NCBI GenBank assembly: GCA_964484765.1
Contig: CAZAGI010000042.1
Location: 1 to 64,000, forward strand
Reading direction: 5' to 3'
Source: DSVQ01 sp964484765
GTDB taxonomy: Bacteria > Planctomycetota > Planctomycetia > Planctomycetales > Planctomycetaceae
Length of the DNA stretch: 64,000 nucleotides
The notes under the pieces were generated by a model. It did not search any database. It had not been told where the DNA came from and saw only the letters and a list, made by a program, of their open reading frames with translations. Of this stretch, positions 33,495 to 42,823 are shown piece after piece; within the stretch, counting starts at the first letter, position 1; every line of letters starts with the position of its first letter. The position numbers were made by a program, and so were the translations under genes.

Positions 33495-35410
33495 TGGAAT
33501 TCCAGATTCTGCCCCGCATTGACTCACCGCTCGATTTGCGCGGCCTGACCGATTCGCAACTGAAGCAACTTGCGGATGAAATCCGTGAGGCGCTCTGCAC
33601 GGTGGTGACCGATCGGACAGCACACTTCGCGAGCAACCTCGGCGTCGTCGAATTGTGCCTGGCACTGCATCTCGTCTTTGATTTTTCCAAAGACCGATTG
33701 ATCTGGGACACCGGCCATCAGATCTATCCCCACAAGTTGATTACAGGGCGCTTCAAAGAGTTTCACACGATCCGTCGTCGTCACGGTTTGATGGGGTTCC
33801 CGAACCCGAACGAGAGTCCGTATGACCTGTTCATGACCGGTCATGCCGGTGCGAGTGTCTCGACGGTGCTGGGGCTGAAAGCGGGGGATGATCTCGCCGG
33901 ACAGGTGGGGCGAAAGTCGGTCGCGGTGATCGGCGATGGGGCGCTGCCGTCGGGGGTTGTCTTCGAAGCGATGAACAATGCCGCGGAGTTGAAGAAGGAC
34001 CTGCTCGTCATCCTCAATGACAACAAAATGGGCATTTGTCCGCGTGTGGGCGGACTGGCCAAGTACCTGGATAAAGCCCGTGTCGCGCCCTTCTACAATG
34101 GGCTGAAGCGCGATGTCTCGTGGTTACTCAACCGTGTGCCGATGGTCGGCGAAAGTGCGAAAGAGGCCATCTCCCACTTCAAAGACGCGCTGAAGGGTTT
34201 CCTGCACGGCGGCATGCTGTTCGAAGAGATGGGCTTCCGGTACATCGGCCCGGTGGACGGGCACGATCTCATGGGATTGCGCCGCGCGCTCGAAATGGTG
34301 AAGGATGTCAGCGGCCCAGTGTTGCTGCATGTCTTCACGCAGAAGGGCCACGGATTCGGCCCCGCGTGCGAAGACCCGGTGATGTTCCACGCGCCGCCAC
34401 CATTCCTGCGCAATGGCCAACAAGAAGTCGGGAGCATCAAAAAGAGCTCGTCCGTCGCCTATACCAATGCCGTCAGTGATGCCTTGTATGATGAAATGCG
34501 CCGCAATCCCAAAGTGTGCGTGCTGACGGCGGCGATGTGCGAGGGCAACAAACTCTCACGCGTTCGGGCGGATTTCCCCGATCGTTTCTTCGACACCGGC
34601 ATTTGCGAAGCGCACACCGTGGCGTTCGCCGGCGGGATGGCGAAAACCGGGATGCGGCCGGTGGTTGACATCTACAGCACTTTCCTGCAGCGCAGTTTCG
34701 ACCACATCTTCCAGGAAGTCGCCTTGCAGAACTTGCCAGTGACGTTCTGCCTCGATCGCGCCGGTCTGGCTGGTCCCGACGGGCCGACGCATCATGGTGC
34801 TTTCGACAACACCTATATGCGCGTCTTTCCGAACATGGTGGTGACCGCTCCCGGCGATGTCCATGACGTGGCACCATTGCTGCAGTTTGCGCTCCAGCAT
34901 CCCGGACCGGTGTCGATCCGGTACCCCAAAGCGAACATCGAAGCCGTTGATCGTCCCGAGCAGCCCGTCGAACTCGGCCAGTCGGAAGTTTTCCGCTGGG
35001 GGCGCGATGGCATGTTCGTCGCCTTTGGTACGTTGTTCACCGCATGCATTCAGGCTGCGGAGCAATTGCGCGAGCAGGGACTCGACGTGGGCGTGATCAA
35101 CGCCCGGTTCGTCAAGCCGCTTGATACGGAGACCATTTTCCGCGCAATCGAAGAGTCGTCATTCGTGTTGACTGTGGAAGAGGGGACGCTGCTGGGAGGC
35201 TTTGGCGCCGCCGTGTTGGAAGCGGCCAACGCCGCGCGGATTTCGACCGACCGCGTGCGCTGTCTCGGCTTGCCCGATCGCTTCATCGAGCACGGCGAAC
35301 GGGACGAATTGCTCGCAGAACTCGGTTTGGACATTAATGGTCTCATCCGGGCCGCGATAGACATGGCGGGAGACAAGGTCACGGAGGCGTCGTCGGTCGG
35401 CGTCAGCTGA
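33494..35410 (+). CDS. dxs: 1-deoxy-D-xylulose-5-phosphate synthase
   Basis: 638 residues from ATG 33494. DTGHQIYPHKLITGR and FMTGHAGASVSTVLG at the N-terminus; thiamine diphosphate motif GDGALPSGVVFEAMNNA ... NDNKMGI; GFRYIGPVDGHD; transketolase pyrimidine domain with DRAGLAGPDGPTHHGAFD; C-terminal ligand domain VEEGTLLGGFG. It makes DXP from pyruvate and glyceraldehyde-3-phosphate, the first step of the MEP isoprenoid pathway. A longer in-frame start at 33392 lies within ispA and is rejected. The loop between HFASN and the TPP motif is slightly shorter than in E. coli (inferred). Confidence 0.95.
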   Translation: MEFQILPRIDSPLDLRGLTDSQLKQLADEIREALCTVVTDRTAHFASNLGVVELCLALHLVFDFSKDRLIWDTGHQIYPHKLITGRFKEFHTIRRRHGLMGFPNPNESPYDLFMTGHAGASVSTVLGLKAGDDLAGQVGRKSVAVIGDGALPSGVVFEAMNNAAELKKDLLVILNDNKMGICPRVGGLAKYLDKARVAPFYNGLKRDVSWLLNRVPMVGESAKEAISHFKDALKGFLHGGMLFEEMGFRYIGPVDGHDLMGLRRALEMVKDVSGPVLLHVFTQKGHGFGPACEDPVMFHAPPPFLRNGQQEVGSIKKSSSVAYTNAVSDALYDEMRRNPKVCVLTAAMCEGNKLSRVRADFPDRFFDTGICEAHTVAFAGGMAKTGMRPVVDIYSTFLQRSFDHIFQEVALQNLPVTFCLDRAGLAGPDGPTHHGAFDNTYMRVFPNMVVTAPGDVHDVAPLLQFALQHPGPVSIRYPKANIEAVDRPEQPVELGQSEVFRWGRDGMFVAFGTLFTACIQAAEQLREQGLDVGVINARFVKPLDTETIFRAIEESSFVLTVEEGTLLGGFGAAVLEAANAARISTDRVRCLGLPDRFIEHGERDELLAELGLDINGLIRAAIDMAGDKVTEASSVGVS

Positions 35411-35443
35411 CAGTTCAGACAACAGTCCGGAAAGGATGTTCGG

Positions 35444-36802
35444 ATGAAATTGCGGATCGGGATCACGGCCGTCGTCCTGGGATGGTGTCTTTGCGGACAG
35501 ACCTCCGCCGGCGAGAAATACACGCTCGAAGAGCCGGTTGATGACGAACGCGTGTACGGCGTCGGCTTGCGGCTCGATGTGCACGGCAAGGTGCAGACGC
35601 GCGGGCCGGAAAACAAGAATGTTGACCTCCCGCTGACGGGCACGGCGGCGCTGTCGTATCGCGAACGTCGGCTGCTGGGAACGGGCGCGCAAGCGGAATC
35701 GTTGCGGAGCGTGCGGGATTTCGAGAGCGCGCAAGTTGATATCGAGATTGCCGACGAGAAGACACAAGTGCTTCTGCCCGAGGCGCTGAAACTGATCGTT
35801 GCGCAGGGGAAGCCCGCTGGTCTCGAAGTCTACAGCCTGGGCGGCCTGCTTTCGGCCCAGGAAGTGGAACTGCTGTCGCCACCGACGGACAGCCTTGGAC
35901 TCGCAGCGTTACTGCCCACGTCCCCCGTGGAAGTGGGTGAGGAATGGACGCCGGCAAAGTGGGTTGGTCAATTCCTCGCGCGCTTGGAAGCGACGACGAC
36001 CAACGAACTCAAATGCACGCTGGTCAGCGTCGAGAAGAATGTTGCCAAGATCAAGTTTACGGCGAAAGTTCATGGTGCCGTGCAAGGTGCGCCGTCGGAA
36101 CTGGAGATTACCGGGTCCATGGATTTCGACCTCGGCGTGAAACACATCGTGGCGGCGGATGTCCAGCAAACCGAGAAACGTACCGTCGGAGCAGTGAGCG
36201 TCGGACTCGATGTCTCCGCGCGGATGCGGCTGCTGCGAAAAGTCGCGCAAGTGGGAGGCCGCGTGGCCACGCCCGCGGTCCTCACCGCCGCAGCGGAAGA
36301 ACCACCGGCATCGGCCATGTTGCTGCGCTTCGAAGCACCGGGCAACCTCAGCATGTTGCATGCACGGCAATGGCATCTCTTCAAACAGACCGAGCAGACG
36401 TCGATTCTGCGATTGCTCGACGACGGGTTGTTCGTCGCGCAGGTCAACATGTCGCCGATCCCCTCCGCCAAAGCGGGCGAGCATACCACCCCCGAAGTCT
36501 TTCAGGCCGACATCAAACAATCGCTGGGTGAGCGACTGAAAGCCATTACCAAAACTGAAGTCGTACCGACCACCGATCGGCGATATGTTTACAAGGTGGT
36601 TGTGGAAGGGGCGGTCGGCGAGCGACAATTGACGTGGATTTACTATCTCGTCGCCGATCCGTCCGGGAAGCAGGCGTCGTTGCTGGTATCGCTCGATCGG
36701 GAGTTAGTGGAAAAGCTCGGTTCGCGCGATGCGGAACTGGTCCAATCGTTGCGGTTCGGTCCGCCGCCGGTGACCGCGCTGTTGAAGTCACCGCCGCGGT
36801 AA
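35444..36802 (+). CDS. Secreted protein of unknown function
   Basis: 452 residues; ATG 35444 has AAAGGA upstream. Signal peptide residues 1-22 end in CGQTSAG. I recognise no domain. Features are a beta-rich N-terminal half (VDIEIADEKTQVLLPEAL), a PSELEITGSMDFDLGVKHIVAADVQQTEK segment of the kind seen in planctomycete secreted DUFs, and a C-terminal part with RYVYKVVVEGAVGERQLTWIYYLVA. The last part resembles proteins that monitor or bind envelope components. It follows dxs by 33 bases on the same strand and may be read from the same transcript. Confidence 0.7.
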   Translation: MKLRIGITAVVLGWCLCGQTSAGEKYTLEEPVDDERVYGVGLRLDVHGKVQTRGPENKNVDLPLTGTAALSYRERRLLGTGAQAESLRSVRDFESAQVDIEIADEKTQVLLPEALKLIVAQGKPAGLEVYSLGGLLSAQEVELLSPPTDSLGLAALLPTSPVEVGEEWTPAKWVGQFLARLEATTTNELKCTLVSVEKNVAKIKFTAKVHGAVQGAPSELEITGSMDFDLGVKHIVAADVQQTEKRTVGAVSVGLDVSARMRLLRKVAQVGGRVATPAVLTAAAEEPPASAMLLRFEAPGNLSMLHARQWHLFKQTEQTSILRLLDDGLFVAQVNMSPIPSAKAGEHTTPEVFQADIKQSLGERLKAITKTEVVPTTDRRYVYKVVVEGAVGERQLTWIYYLVADPSGKQASLLVSLDRELVEKLGSRDAELVQSLRFGPPPVTALLKSPPR

Positions 36803-36814
36803 GATGATTGGTGC

Positions 36815-36888
36815 GACCAGCCCGCAGCGCCGGCCAGGGGCCTGGTTGCAAGAATGGCATTCGCCGTTGCTGGCGCAGCGGGCTGGTC
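36815..36888. repeat. Intergenic palindrome
   Basis: GACCAGCCCGCAGCGCC (36815-36831) and its complement GGCGCAGCGGGCTGGTC (36872-36888) pair at 16 of 17 positions around a 40-base loop that is itself GC-rich. It lies between two genes once the start of the next gene is set at 36912. It could end the upstream transcript. Confidence 0.6.
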
Positions 36889-36911
36889 AGACTGTCTTCG
36901 CAAGGCGAAAC

Positions 36912-37664
36912 GTGTTCGAGCTCGTCAATCTGCTGTTTCCCACCAAACTGATGGCGGTTTTTCTCAAGCCGCTCGTGCGGATCATGCTCGGCATGGTCGT
37001 CGCGCCGTTGTTTCGCCTGACACTCCACCGGGTGATCAAGAAGGAACTGAACGAGGAACTGGAAAAGGATATCGCCCAGTGGCTCCGTGGTTCGCTGCTG
37101 CTGTTGATCGCGACCGCGAACACGGAATCGTTCTTTTTTCACTGGGTGCCGCCGCAGTTTCGTGAAGAGCATGTGTGGCTGCTGGCGACGCGGCTCTTGC
37201 TGGCCATCAGCGTGATCGAAGCCATGCCCGATCAGGCGTTGTTCTCGATCATTCACCCCGGACCGCCGAAGCCGCACATTGAGCGCGGGCGGATCTTCGG
37301 CAGCATCCTTGCCTATATCCCCAAGTTTCTGTACGGATTGCTGTGCCAGCATCTGAACCGATCTTCGCCGGTACTGGCGATTCTCGCCGTCTTCGTCGAA
37401 GGTCGGGCCGGGTGGATCTGCTATGGGTTTGCGATTCTGAACTACTTGATCATCGGGCTGGTTTCCTCCAAAGACAAAGCCCTCGACGTTCTGCAGCAGT
37501 TTGACCGCGTTGTTGCCGAGCGCCGGCAGGAAATTCAGGAAGAACTGCCACTCCAGGAAAGTCCCGAGTTAACCGCGCCGCAACGACTGACTGCTGTCGA
37601 GCAGGCGTCCGCGTTTCCGCCGCTGTTGCCGGCCATCGCGTCAGAAAATGAGCCGCAAAACTGA
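36912..37664 (+). CDS. Uncharacterised membrane-associated protein
   Basis: 250 residues from GTG 36912, which has AAGG six bases upstream. The longer frame from 36804 would translate the palindrome before it, so I reject it. Two or three hydrophobic segments are visible (LVRIMLGMVVAPLFRL, LRGSLLLLIATANTESFFF, WICYGFAILNYLIIGLVS). A long charged C-terminus (about residues 215-250, QEIQEELPLQESPEL) is probably cytoplasmic. No domain recognised. Its neighbours are a secreted unknown and mutL. Confidence 0.65.
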   Translation: MFELVNLLFPTKLMAVFLKPLVRIMLGMVVAPLFRLTLHRVIKKELNEELEKDIAQWLRGSLLLLIATANTESFFFHWVPPQFREEHVWLLATRLLLAISVIEAMPDQALFSIIHPGPPKPHIERGRIFGSILAYIPKFLYGLLCQHLNRSSPVLAILAVFVEGRAGWICYGFAILNYLIIGLVSSKDKALDVLQQFDRVVAERRQEIQEELPLQESPELTAPQRLTAVEQASAFPPLLPAIASENEPQN

Positions 37665-37675
37665 TGTGACAGCGT

Positions 37676-37696
37676 GCCTGCGCCGCCGGCGCAGGC
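37676..37696 (+). terminator. Short GC-rich hairpin after the membrane protein gene
   Basis: GCCTGCGCC, loop GCC, GGCGCAGGC: a perfect 9-bp stem 12 bases after the stop at 37664. No T-run follows, so termination is not certain. Confidence 0.45.
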
Positions 37697-37808
37697 GGTT
37701 CCGTGCCGCAGTCAGACTTCGTAGCAGTTCTGTCAGCGGCGGGATATCATTTCAGTCACCGCTTCGCAGGGACGCGGAACTTGCTTGCTCGATGGTTGTT
37801 GGCCCGGT

Positions 37809-39719
37809 ATGCCGCGCATTCACGCTTTGTCTGCTTCGGTAGTGAACCAGATCGCCGCTGGTGAAGTGCTCGAACGGCCCGCGAGTGCCCTGAAGGAACT
37901 CCTCGAAAACAGCCTCGATGCGCTGTCGACGCGCATCGAAATCGACATCGTCGCTGGTGGTTCAGAACTCATCCGCATCGTCGATGACGGTGAAGGCATC
38001 CATCACCATGATCTTTTGCTCGCGGTGACTAGCCACGCCACCAGCAAGATTCAGACGGCGAGCGAACTCTTCGGTATCCGCACATTCGGCTTCCGCGGAG
38101 AAGCACTCGCGTCTATCGCCGAGGTGAGCCATCTGCGCTTGCGCAGCCGCCAGGCCGATCAACCGCACGCTCATGAACTCGAAGTCCGTTATGGTGAAGT
38201 CGGCACCGTCCAGGAAAGCGGGGGACCGCTCGGCACGCTCATTGAGATTCGCAATCTCTTTGAGAACGTTCCCGTTCGCCGGAAGTTTTTGAAGAGCGTC
38301 GCCACCGAGTTCGGACAGATCACCGATCAGTTCACCCGGATCGCCTTGGCTCATCCGCGGCTGCATCTTGTGCTCAGGCACAACGATCGCACGGTTTATC
38401 AACTCCCGGCGGTCGACAGTCCGCTGGAACGGATCAAAGTCTTCTTCGGGGAAGATCTCGCCGAGCAGTTGATCGCGGTGGAGTCGGAACACAACGGCAT
38501 CCGCTTGTGGGGCTACGTCGGACATCCCAGTTTGAACAAGGCCACGCGGAAGCATCAGTTCCTGTTCCTCAACGGCCGGTGGATTCAGGACCGCACGCTG
38601 CAACACGCGCTCTCCGAAGGCTACCGTGGGTTGGTGATGGTGGGACGGCATCCGGTGGCGTTTCTGTTCCTGGAACTGCCGCCGGACTTGGTCGATGTGA
38701 ACGTCCATCCCACCAAATCTGAAGTGCGGTTTCAGGACGTGCAGCAACTTTTCCGGCAGGTGCTGTCGACGATCCGCACGAAGTTTCTCAGTCTCGACTT
38801 GCAGAGCAAATTGACGATCCCCGCGGCGGCAACCACGTCCGCGCCGATGACGTTGACGCCCATGCCCATGCAACCCGCGCTGCAGTCGGAGTTCGCGGAT
38901 TGGGCCAAAGCGGAACTCGGTCGCTGGACACCAGAAGCTCCCGCAGCATTCACCCATGCTGCGGACCTCGGTGTGTCAACCACAGAAATAGCGACTGCGA
39001 TTGCGGAGCGTGAACCGTCGTGGTCAGCGGAGTCGCTGCTGGAAAGCCGACTCGAAGAACTGGAAGCGACGCCGGCGGAAGAAACTTTCACAGCGCCACC
39101 GATGCCAGCCGCGGCGTCGCCAATTGCGATCGCACCGAGTCCCATTACGCGGGCGCTCCAAGTCCATGATTGTTACATCGTGATCGAGTCGGCCGAGGGA
39201 CTGACGGTCATTGATCAGCACGCGCTGCATGAGCGCGTGCTTTACGAACAGTTCCGCGCGCGGGTGCTCAACAACGCTGTCGAATCGCAACGGTTGCTGA
39301 TGCCCGTGCCGGTGGATGTCTCCGCGAAAGAAGCGGCGCTGCTCGTGGAACACACCGAGCTGCTCGACAAGCTTGGCTTCGGTGTGGAAGAGTTCGGCAA
39401 GGACACCGTCCTCGTCAACCGCCACCCGGTGATGCTGCGGCGACTCGATCTCACAACCATGGTGCACGATCTCGCCGAGCGGTTGGATAACGGTGGTGCC
39501 TCACCGACACGGCGGGACTTGCTTGACGAATTGCTCCACATGATGGCCTGCAAAGCCGCCGTGAAAGCCGGGCAACGATTGACTCCCGAAGAAATCGAAT
39601 CGCTGCTGCAACAGCGGCACCTGTGCGACGACGCGCATCATTGTCCGCACGGTCGACCGACGGCACTCACGCTCAGCCGCGCGGAACTGGATCGTCAGTT
39701 TGGGCGCTTGGGCGCATAA
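37809..39719 (+). CDS. mutL: DNA mismatch repair protein MutL
   Basis: 636 residues from ATG 37809 (an upstream ATG 37785 is weaker). GHKL ATPase motifs at the N-terminus: IAAGEVLERPASALKELLENSLDA, IVDDGEGI, TFGFRGEALASIAEV. A variable, Pro/Ala-rich linker spans about residues 330-440. The C-terminal dimerisation domain keeps the metal-binding endonuclease motif DQHALHERVLYEQF, i.e. DQHA-x2-E-x4-E, and CPHGRPTA. So this is the nicking type of MutL, as in most bacteria without MutH. It acts with MutS after mismatch recognition. A palindrome follows the stop. Confidence 0.95.
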   Translation: MPRIHALSASVVNQIAAGEVLERPASALKELLENSLDALSTRIEIDIVAGGSELIRIVDDGEGIHHHDLLLAVTSHATSKIQTASELFGIRTFGFRGEALASIAEVSHLRLRSRQADQPHAHELEVRYGEVGTVQESGGPLGTLIEIRNLFENVPVRRKFLKSVATEFGQITDQFTRIALAHPRLHLVLRHNDRTVYQLPAVDSPLERIKVFFGEDLAEQLIAVESEHNGIRLWGYVGHPSLNKATRKHQFLFLNGRWIQDRTLQHALSEGYRGLVMVGRHPVAFLFLELPPDLVDVNVHPTKSEVRFQDVQQLFRQVLSTIRTKFLSLDLQSKLTIPAAATTSAPMTLTPMPMQPALQSEFADWAKAELGRWTPEAPAAFTHAADLGVSTTEIATAIAEREPSWSAESLLESRLEELEATPAEETFTAPPMPAAASPIAIAPSPITRALQVHDCYIVIESAEGLTVIDQHALHERVLYEQFRARVLNNAVESQRLLMPVPVDVSAKEAALLVEHTELLDKLGFGVEEFGKDTVLVNRHPVMLRRLDLTTMVHDLAERLDNGGASPTRRDLLDELLHMMACKAAVKAGQRLTPEEIESLLQQRHLCDDAHHCPHGRPTALTLSRAELDRQFGRLGA

Positions 39720-39723
39720 CGTT

Positions 39724-39793
39724 CAACGAGCCCGAAGTGCAAGCGCCGCGTTCCGTCAAGAAAAACCCGGCGCTTGCGCTTCGGGCTTGTTGT
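39724..39793. repeat. Palindrome between convergent mutL and purL
   Basis: Arms CAACGAGCCCGAAGTGCAAGCGCCG (39724-39748) and its complement at 39769-39793 match at 23 of 25 positions around a 20-base loop. It lies between the stops of mutL and purL and could terminate both. Confidence 0.7.
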
Positions 39794-39796
39794 GCG

Positions 39797-42703
39797 TCAC
39801 TCCCAATCGAGCGGGCGTTGCCATGCCGCTTTGAGCGTGTCGATCGACGAATCGATCAGCACGCTGCCGTCGAGCATCACGCGCATGTGATCATGCGGAG
39901 CGACGTGACCGATGCGGACACACGGCTGGCCGTCGAACGCGGCGGTAAACTTAGGCACGGCGTCTTCACGCATCTCGACGACGAACCGTGTCGCGCTTTC
40001 GGAGAAGAGCAGGGCGGCTGCGTCGGTCAGTCTCGATTCCCCGGCGAGCCGGTCGAGATCGACTTCCACACCGTATCCGCCCGCGAAGGCCATCTCGGCC
40101 AATGCGACAGCCAAGCCGCCTTCGCTCAGGTCGTGGCAACTGCGGACGAGGCCGTGATTGATCGCTTCATGCAGCGCTGTGAACAACAATGGGGCGGCGG
40201 TGAAATCGACCGTCGGGACATCGCCACCGTCGAGGCCGAGCACGAGGCCCAGATGGCTGCCGCCGAACTCGGCTTTCGTGGTGCCGAGCAGGAACAGGAC
40301 ATTGCCCGATTCTTTCAGGTCCATCGTCACCGCGCGGGTGACATCGTCCATCTGACCCATCGCGCTGATGAGCAGCGACGGCGGAATACTCACCGTCTGT
40401 TTTTCACCGGCGGCATTGAAGTACGAAAAATCGTTATTGAGGCTGTCCTTGCCGCTGATGAACGGCAGCCCGTAAGCCACCGCGGTGTCCTGACAACCGA
40501 GAGCGGCGCGGACGAGACTGCCGAGCGTTTCCGGGCGGTCGGTGTTCCCCCAGCAGAAGTTATCGAGAATGGAAATCCGCTGCGGATCGGCTCCGACGGC
40601 GACGCAATTTCGCACGGCTTCATCAATGGCGGCGGCGGCCATCCAGTAGGGATCGAGATCGCCATACCGCGGGTTCATACCGTTGGAGATTACCAGACCG
40701 TGTGCCGAATCGAGCAACGGCCGGACTACCGCGGCGTCGGACGGACCATCGCACGCCACACCGACGAGCGGCTTCACCACGCTCCCGGCCTGCACTTCGT
40801 GATCGTACTGCCGGATGATCCAGTGCTTGCTGCACACATTCAGCGAGCCGAGGATTTTCGTGAGGACATCATCCCACCGCGACAGGGCCGGGGGGGCCAT
40901 GTCCTGCATCGCCGGCGGGATGAACACGGCTTCGCGAATCACCGGTGGGCGACCATCGTGCAGGAACGACATCGGCATGTCGCCCACCTGTTGATCGCCG
41001 TACTTCAGCACCAGCCGCTGCGTGTTGGTGAACTCGCCAATGACGGTTGCCTCGACCCCTTCGGCCGCGCACAGCTTGTGGAACTCGTCCCAATTCGATG
41101 GTGGGACGGCGAGAACCATCCGTTCTTGAGCTTCGGAAATCCAGATCTCGGTGTAAGACAGTCCGGCGTATTTGAGGGGAGCGCGATCGAGCCACACTAC
41201 TGCGCCGGAATGCTCGCCCATCTCCCCGACCGCGCTGCTGAACCCGCCGGCACCGCAATCGGTGATCGCGCGGTACAGACCTTTATCGCGGGCCTGCAGC
41301 ACGACATCCATCACCATCTTCTCGGCGACGGCGTTGCCAATCTGCACGGCACCGCCCGAAACGGTTTCGCTTTCCTGCGTCAATTCCGCGGAGGAAAACG
41401 TTGCGCCGTGGATACCGTCGCGACCGGTGCGGCCACCAACGGCAACGATGTAATCGCCCGCTTCGACGTGTTTCTCGACACGATCGACCGGCAACAGCGC
41501 CATCGTTCCACAGAAAACGAGCGGATTACCGAGATAGCGGTCATCAAAGAATACGGCCCCATTCACTGTGGGGATCCCCATGCGGTTGCCGTAGTCGCGC
41601 ACCCCGGCGACGACACCCCGCGCGACAGACTTCGGATGCAGCACGCCGGGCGGCAGCGCGTCATACGGCGTGTCGGGGTGGGCGAAGCAGAACACGTCGC
41701 TGTTGCAGATTGGTTTCGCGCCGAGACCAGTGCCGAGCGGATCGCGGATGACACCGCCGAGGCCGGTGTTCGCGCCACCGTACGGCTCGATCGCTGACGG
41801 GTGATTGTGCGTTTCGACTTTGAAGCAGGCGTGATATTCGGGGGTGAACTTCACCACTCCGGCGTTGTCCTGGAAGACGCTCACGCACCAATCATCTTTG
41901 CCGAGGCGTTGACGAATGGTTTGCGTCGCCGCGAAGATCGTTTCCTTGAGCATGTTCTCGAAGGTTCGCTCGCCCTGATCGTCACGGTAGCGGATGCGGC
42001 CTTTCAGCGTTTTGTGCGAGCAGTGTTCGCTCCATGTCTGGGCGACCGTTTCGAGTTCGATGTCGGTCGGATCGCGGCCGAGATCAACGAAGTGCTGGCG
42101 GATCGTCTGCATTTCGGCGAGGCTGAGATACAACTGCCCGGTCTTGCTGAGATCGCGGAGTTGATCGTCGTTCATACTGCGGATGGCGACGGCCAGTAAC
42201 TTGAAATCATACTTCCCGCTGACTCCCAGCGCTGTCGTTGGCAGCATGCCATAGATGATACGTTCAATCGCGTCGTTGGCGAGCAACCGCTCGGCGACAC
42301 GGTGAACCTCTTCACTGCTCGCGGACTTCTCAAAGAAAAACGTCCGACCGGTGGCGACGGCGTCCACCGCAAATCCGAGATCGACGAGCGCTTTCAGGGC
42401 GCTCTGACCGATGTTATCCGTCACGCCCGGTTTGTAGAGGACGTGGACCACCGTGTCATCGGCGGTATGCACCGCCGTACCGAGTGCACGGCAGTTGCTC
42501 GTCTCGGTGACGGAATCGACCAACAACGATGACGCAGCGCGCTGGACGTCGGCCTCCGTCAGCGATCCCTGCAACAGAAACAACCGGGCTGTGCGGACGG
42601 ATTGAATCGTCCGCGTCCCCATCGCCTGCGCCTCGTGCGCGATGCGCGCCCCCTCGCGATCAACCTCTCCCGCAGCGGGGCGGATTTCGACTTCCCAGAG
42701 CAT
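39797..42703 (-). CDS. purL: Phosphoribosylformylglycinamidine synthase PurL with fused PurS-like domains
   Basis: 968 residues from ATG 42703 (MLWEVEIRPA). The first ~190 residues contain two PurS-like modules: one from the start, and one beginning VVHVLYKPGVTDNIGQSALKAL and ending NDAIERIIYG. The amidotransferase-acceptor domain follows: TVAQTWSEHCSHKTLKGRIRY, VKFTPEYHACFKVETHNHPSAIEPYGGANTGLGG, GNRMGIPTVNGAVFFDDRY, and the ATP-binding GASGGF-like region ITDCGAGGFSSAVGEMGEH. There is no glutaminase domain, so a separate PurQ is needed. It converts FGAR, glutamine and ATP to FGAM in purine synthesis. A longer start to 42817 would translate the repeat-like leader and is rejected. Confidence 0.92.
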   Translation of the reverse strand: MLWEVEIRPAAGEVDREGARIAHEAQAMGTRTIQSVRTARLFLLQGSLTEADVQRAASSLLVDSVTETSNCRALGTAVHTADDTVVHVLYKPGVTDNIGQSALKALVDLGFAVDAVATGRTFFFEKSASSEEVHRVAERLLANDAIERIIYGMLPTTALGVSGKYDFKLLAVAIRSMNDDQLRDLSKTGQLYLSLAEMQTIRQHFVDLGRDPTDIELETVAQTWSEHCSHKTLKGRIRYRDDQGERTFENMLKETIFAATQTIRQRLGKDDWCVSVFQDNAGVVKFTPEYHACFKVETHNHPSAIEPYGGANTGLGGVIRDPLGTGLGAKPICNSDVFCFAHPDTPYDALPPGVLHPKSVARGVVAGVRDYGNRMGIPTVNGAVFFDDRYLGNPLVFCGTMALLPVDRVEKHVEAGDYIVAVGGRTGRDGIHGATFSSAELTQESETVSGGAVQIGNAVAEKMVMDVVLQARDKGLYRAITDCGAGGFSSAVGEMGEHSGAVVWLDRAPLKYAGLSYTEIWISEAQERMVLAVPPSNWDEFHKLCAAEGVEATVIGEFTNTQRLVLKYGDQQVGDMPMSFLHDGRPPVIREAVFIPPAMQDMAPPALSRWDDVLTKILGSLNVCSKHWIIRQYDHEVQAGSVVKPLVGVACDGPSDAAVVRPLLDSAHGLVISNGMNPRYGDLDPYWMAAAAIDEAVRNCVAVGADPQRISILDNFCWGNTDRPETLGSLVRAALGCQDTAVAYGLPFISGKDSLNNDFSYFNAAGEKQTVSIPPSLLISAMGQMDDVTRAVTMDLKESGNVLFLLGTTKAEFGGSHLGLVLGLDGGDVPTVDFTAAPLLFTALHEAINHGLVRSCHDLSEGGLAVALAEMAFAGGYGVEVDLDRLAGESRLTDAAALLFSESATRFVVEMREDAVPKFTAAFDGQPCVRIGHVAPHDHMRVMLDGSVLIDSSIDTLKAAWQRPLDWE

Positions 42704-42765
42704 GGTGGTCCGTTGTCCGTTGTCAGTGGTCCGTAGTTCGTGATCGGTCATCGTTTGGTTGTTAA
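42704..42765 (-). other. Degenerate short-repeat leader before purL
   Basis: On the minus strand the 60 bases before the purL ATG read as a degenerate roughly 10-base repeat built from ACGGACAAC / ACTGACC / GAACTACGGACC-like units. It runs directly into the start codon without a normal Shine-Dalgarno. It looks like simple-sequence expansion rather than a promoter. Confidence 0.45.
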
Positions 42766-42780
42766 CCAGCGAGGTTCGTC

Positions 42781-42820
42781 CGCTTGGCGGTTTCGCGCCC
42801 CGCGCGGAAACCACCAAGCG
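42781..42820. repeat. Palindrome downstream of tyrA
   Basis: CGCTTGGCGGTTTCGCG and CGCGCGGAAACCACCAAGCG form a stem of about 17 bp with one mismatch and a short loop, four bases after the tyrA stop (minus strand). Possible terminator of tyrA. Confidence 0.55.
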
Positions 42821-42823
42821 CCC

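Noticed and set aside
39623..41797. 724-codon plus-strand open frame
   Set aside because: It is antisense to purL, overlaps the end of mutL, and crosses the palindrome between them.
42704..42817. Longer purL start
   Set aside because: It would translate the repeat-like leader; the PurS-like domain begins at ATG 42703.
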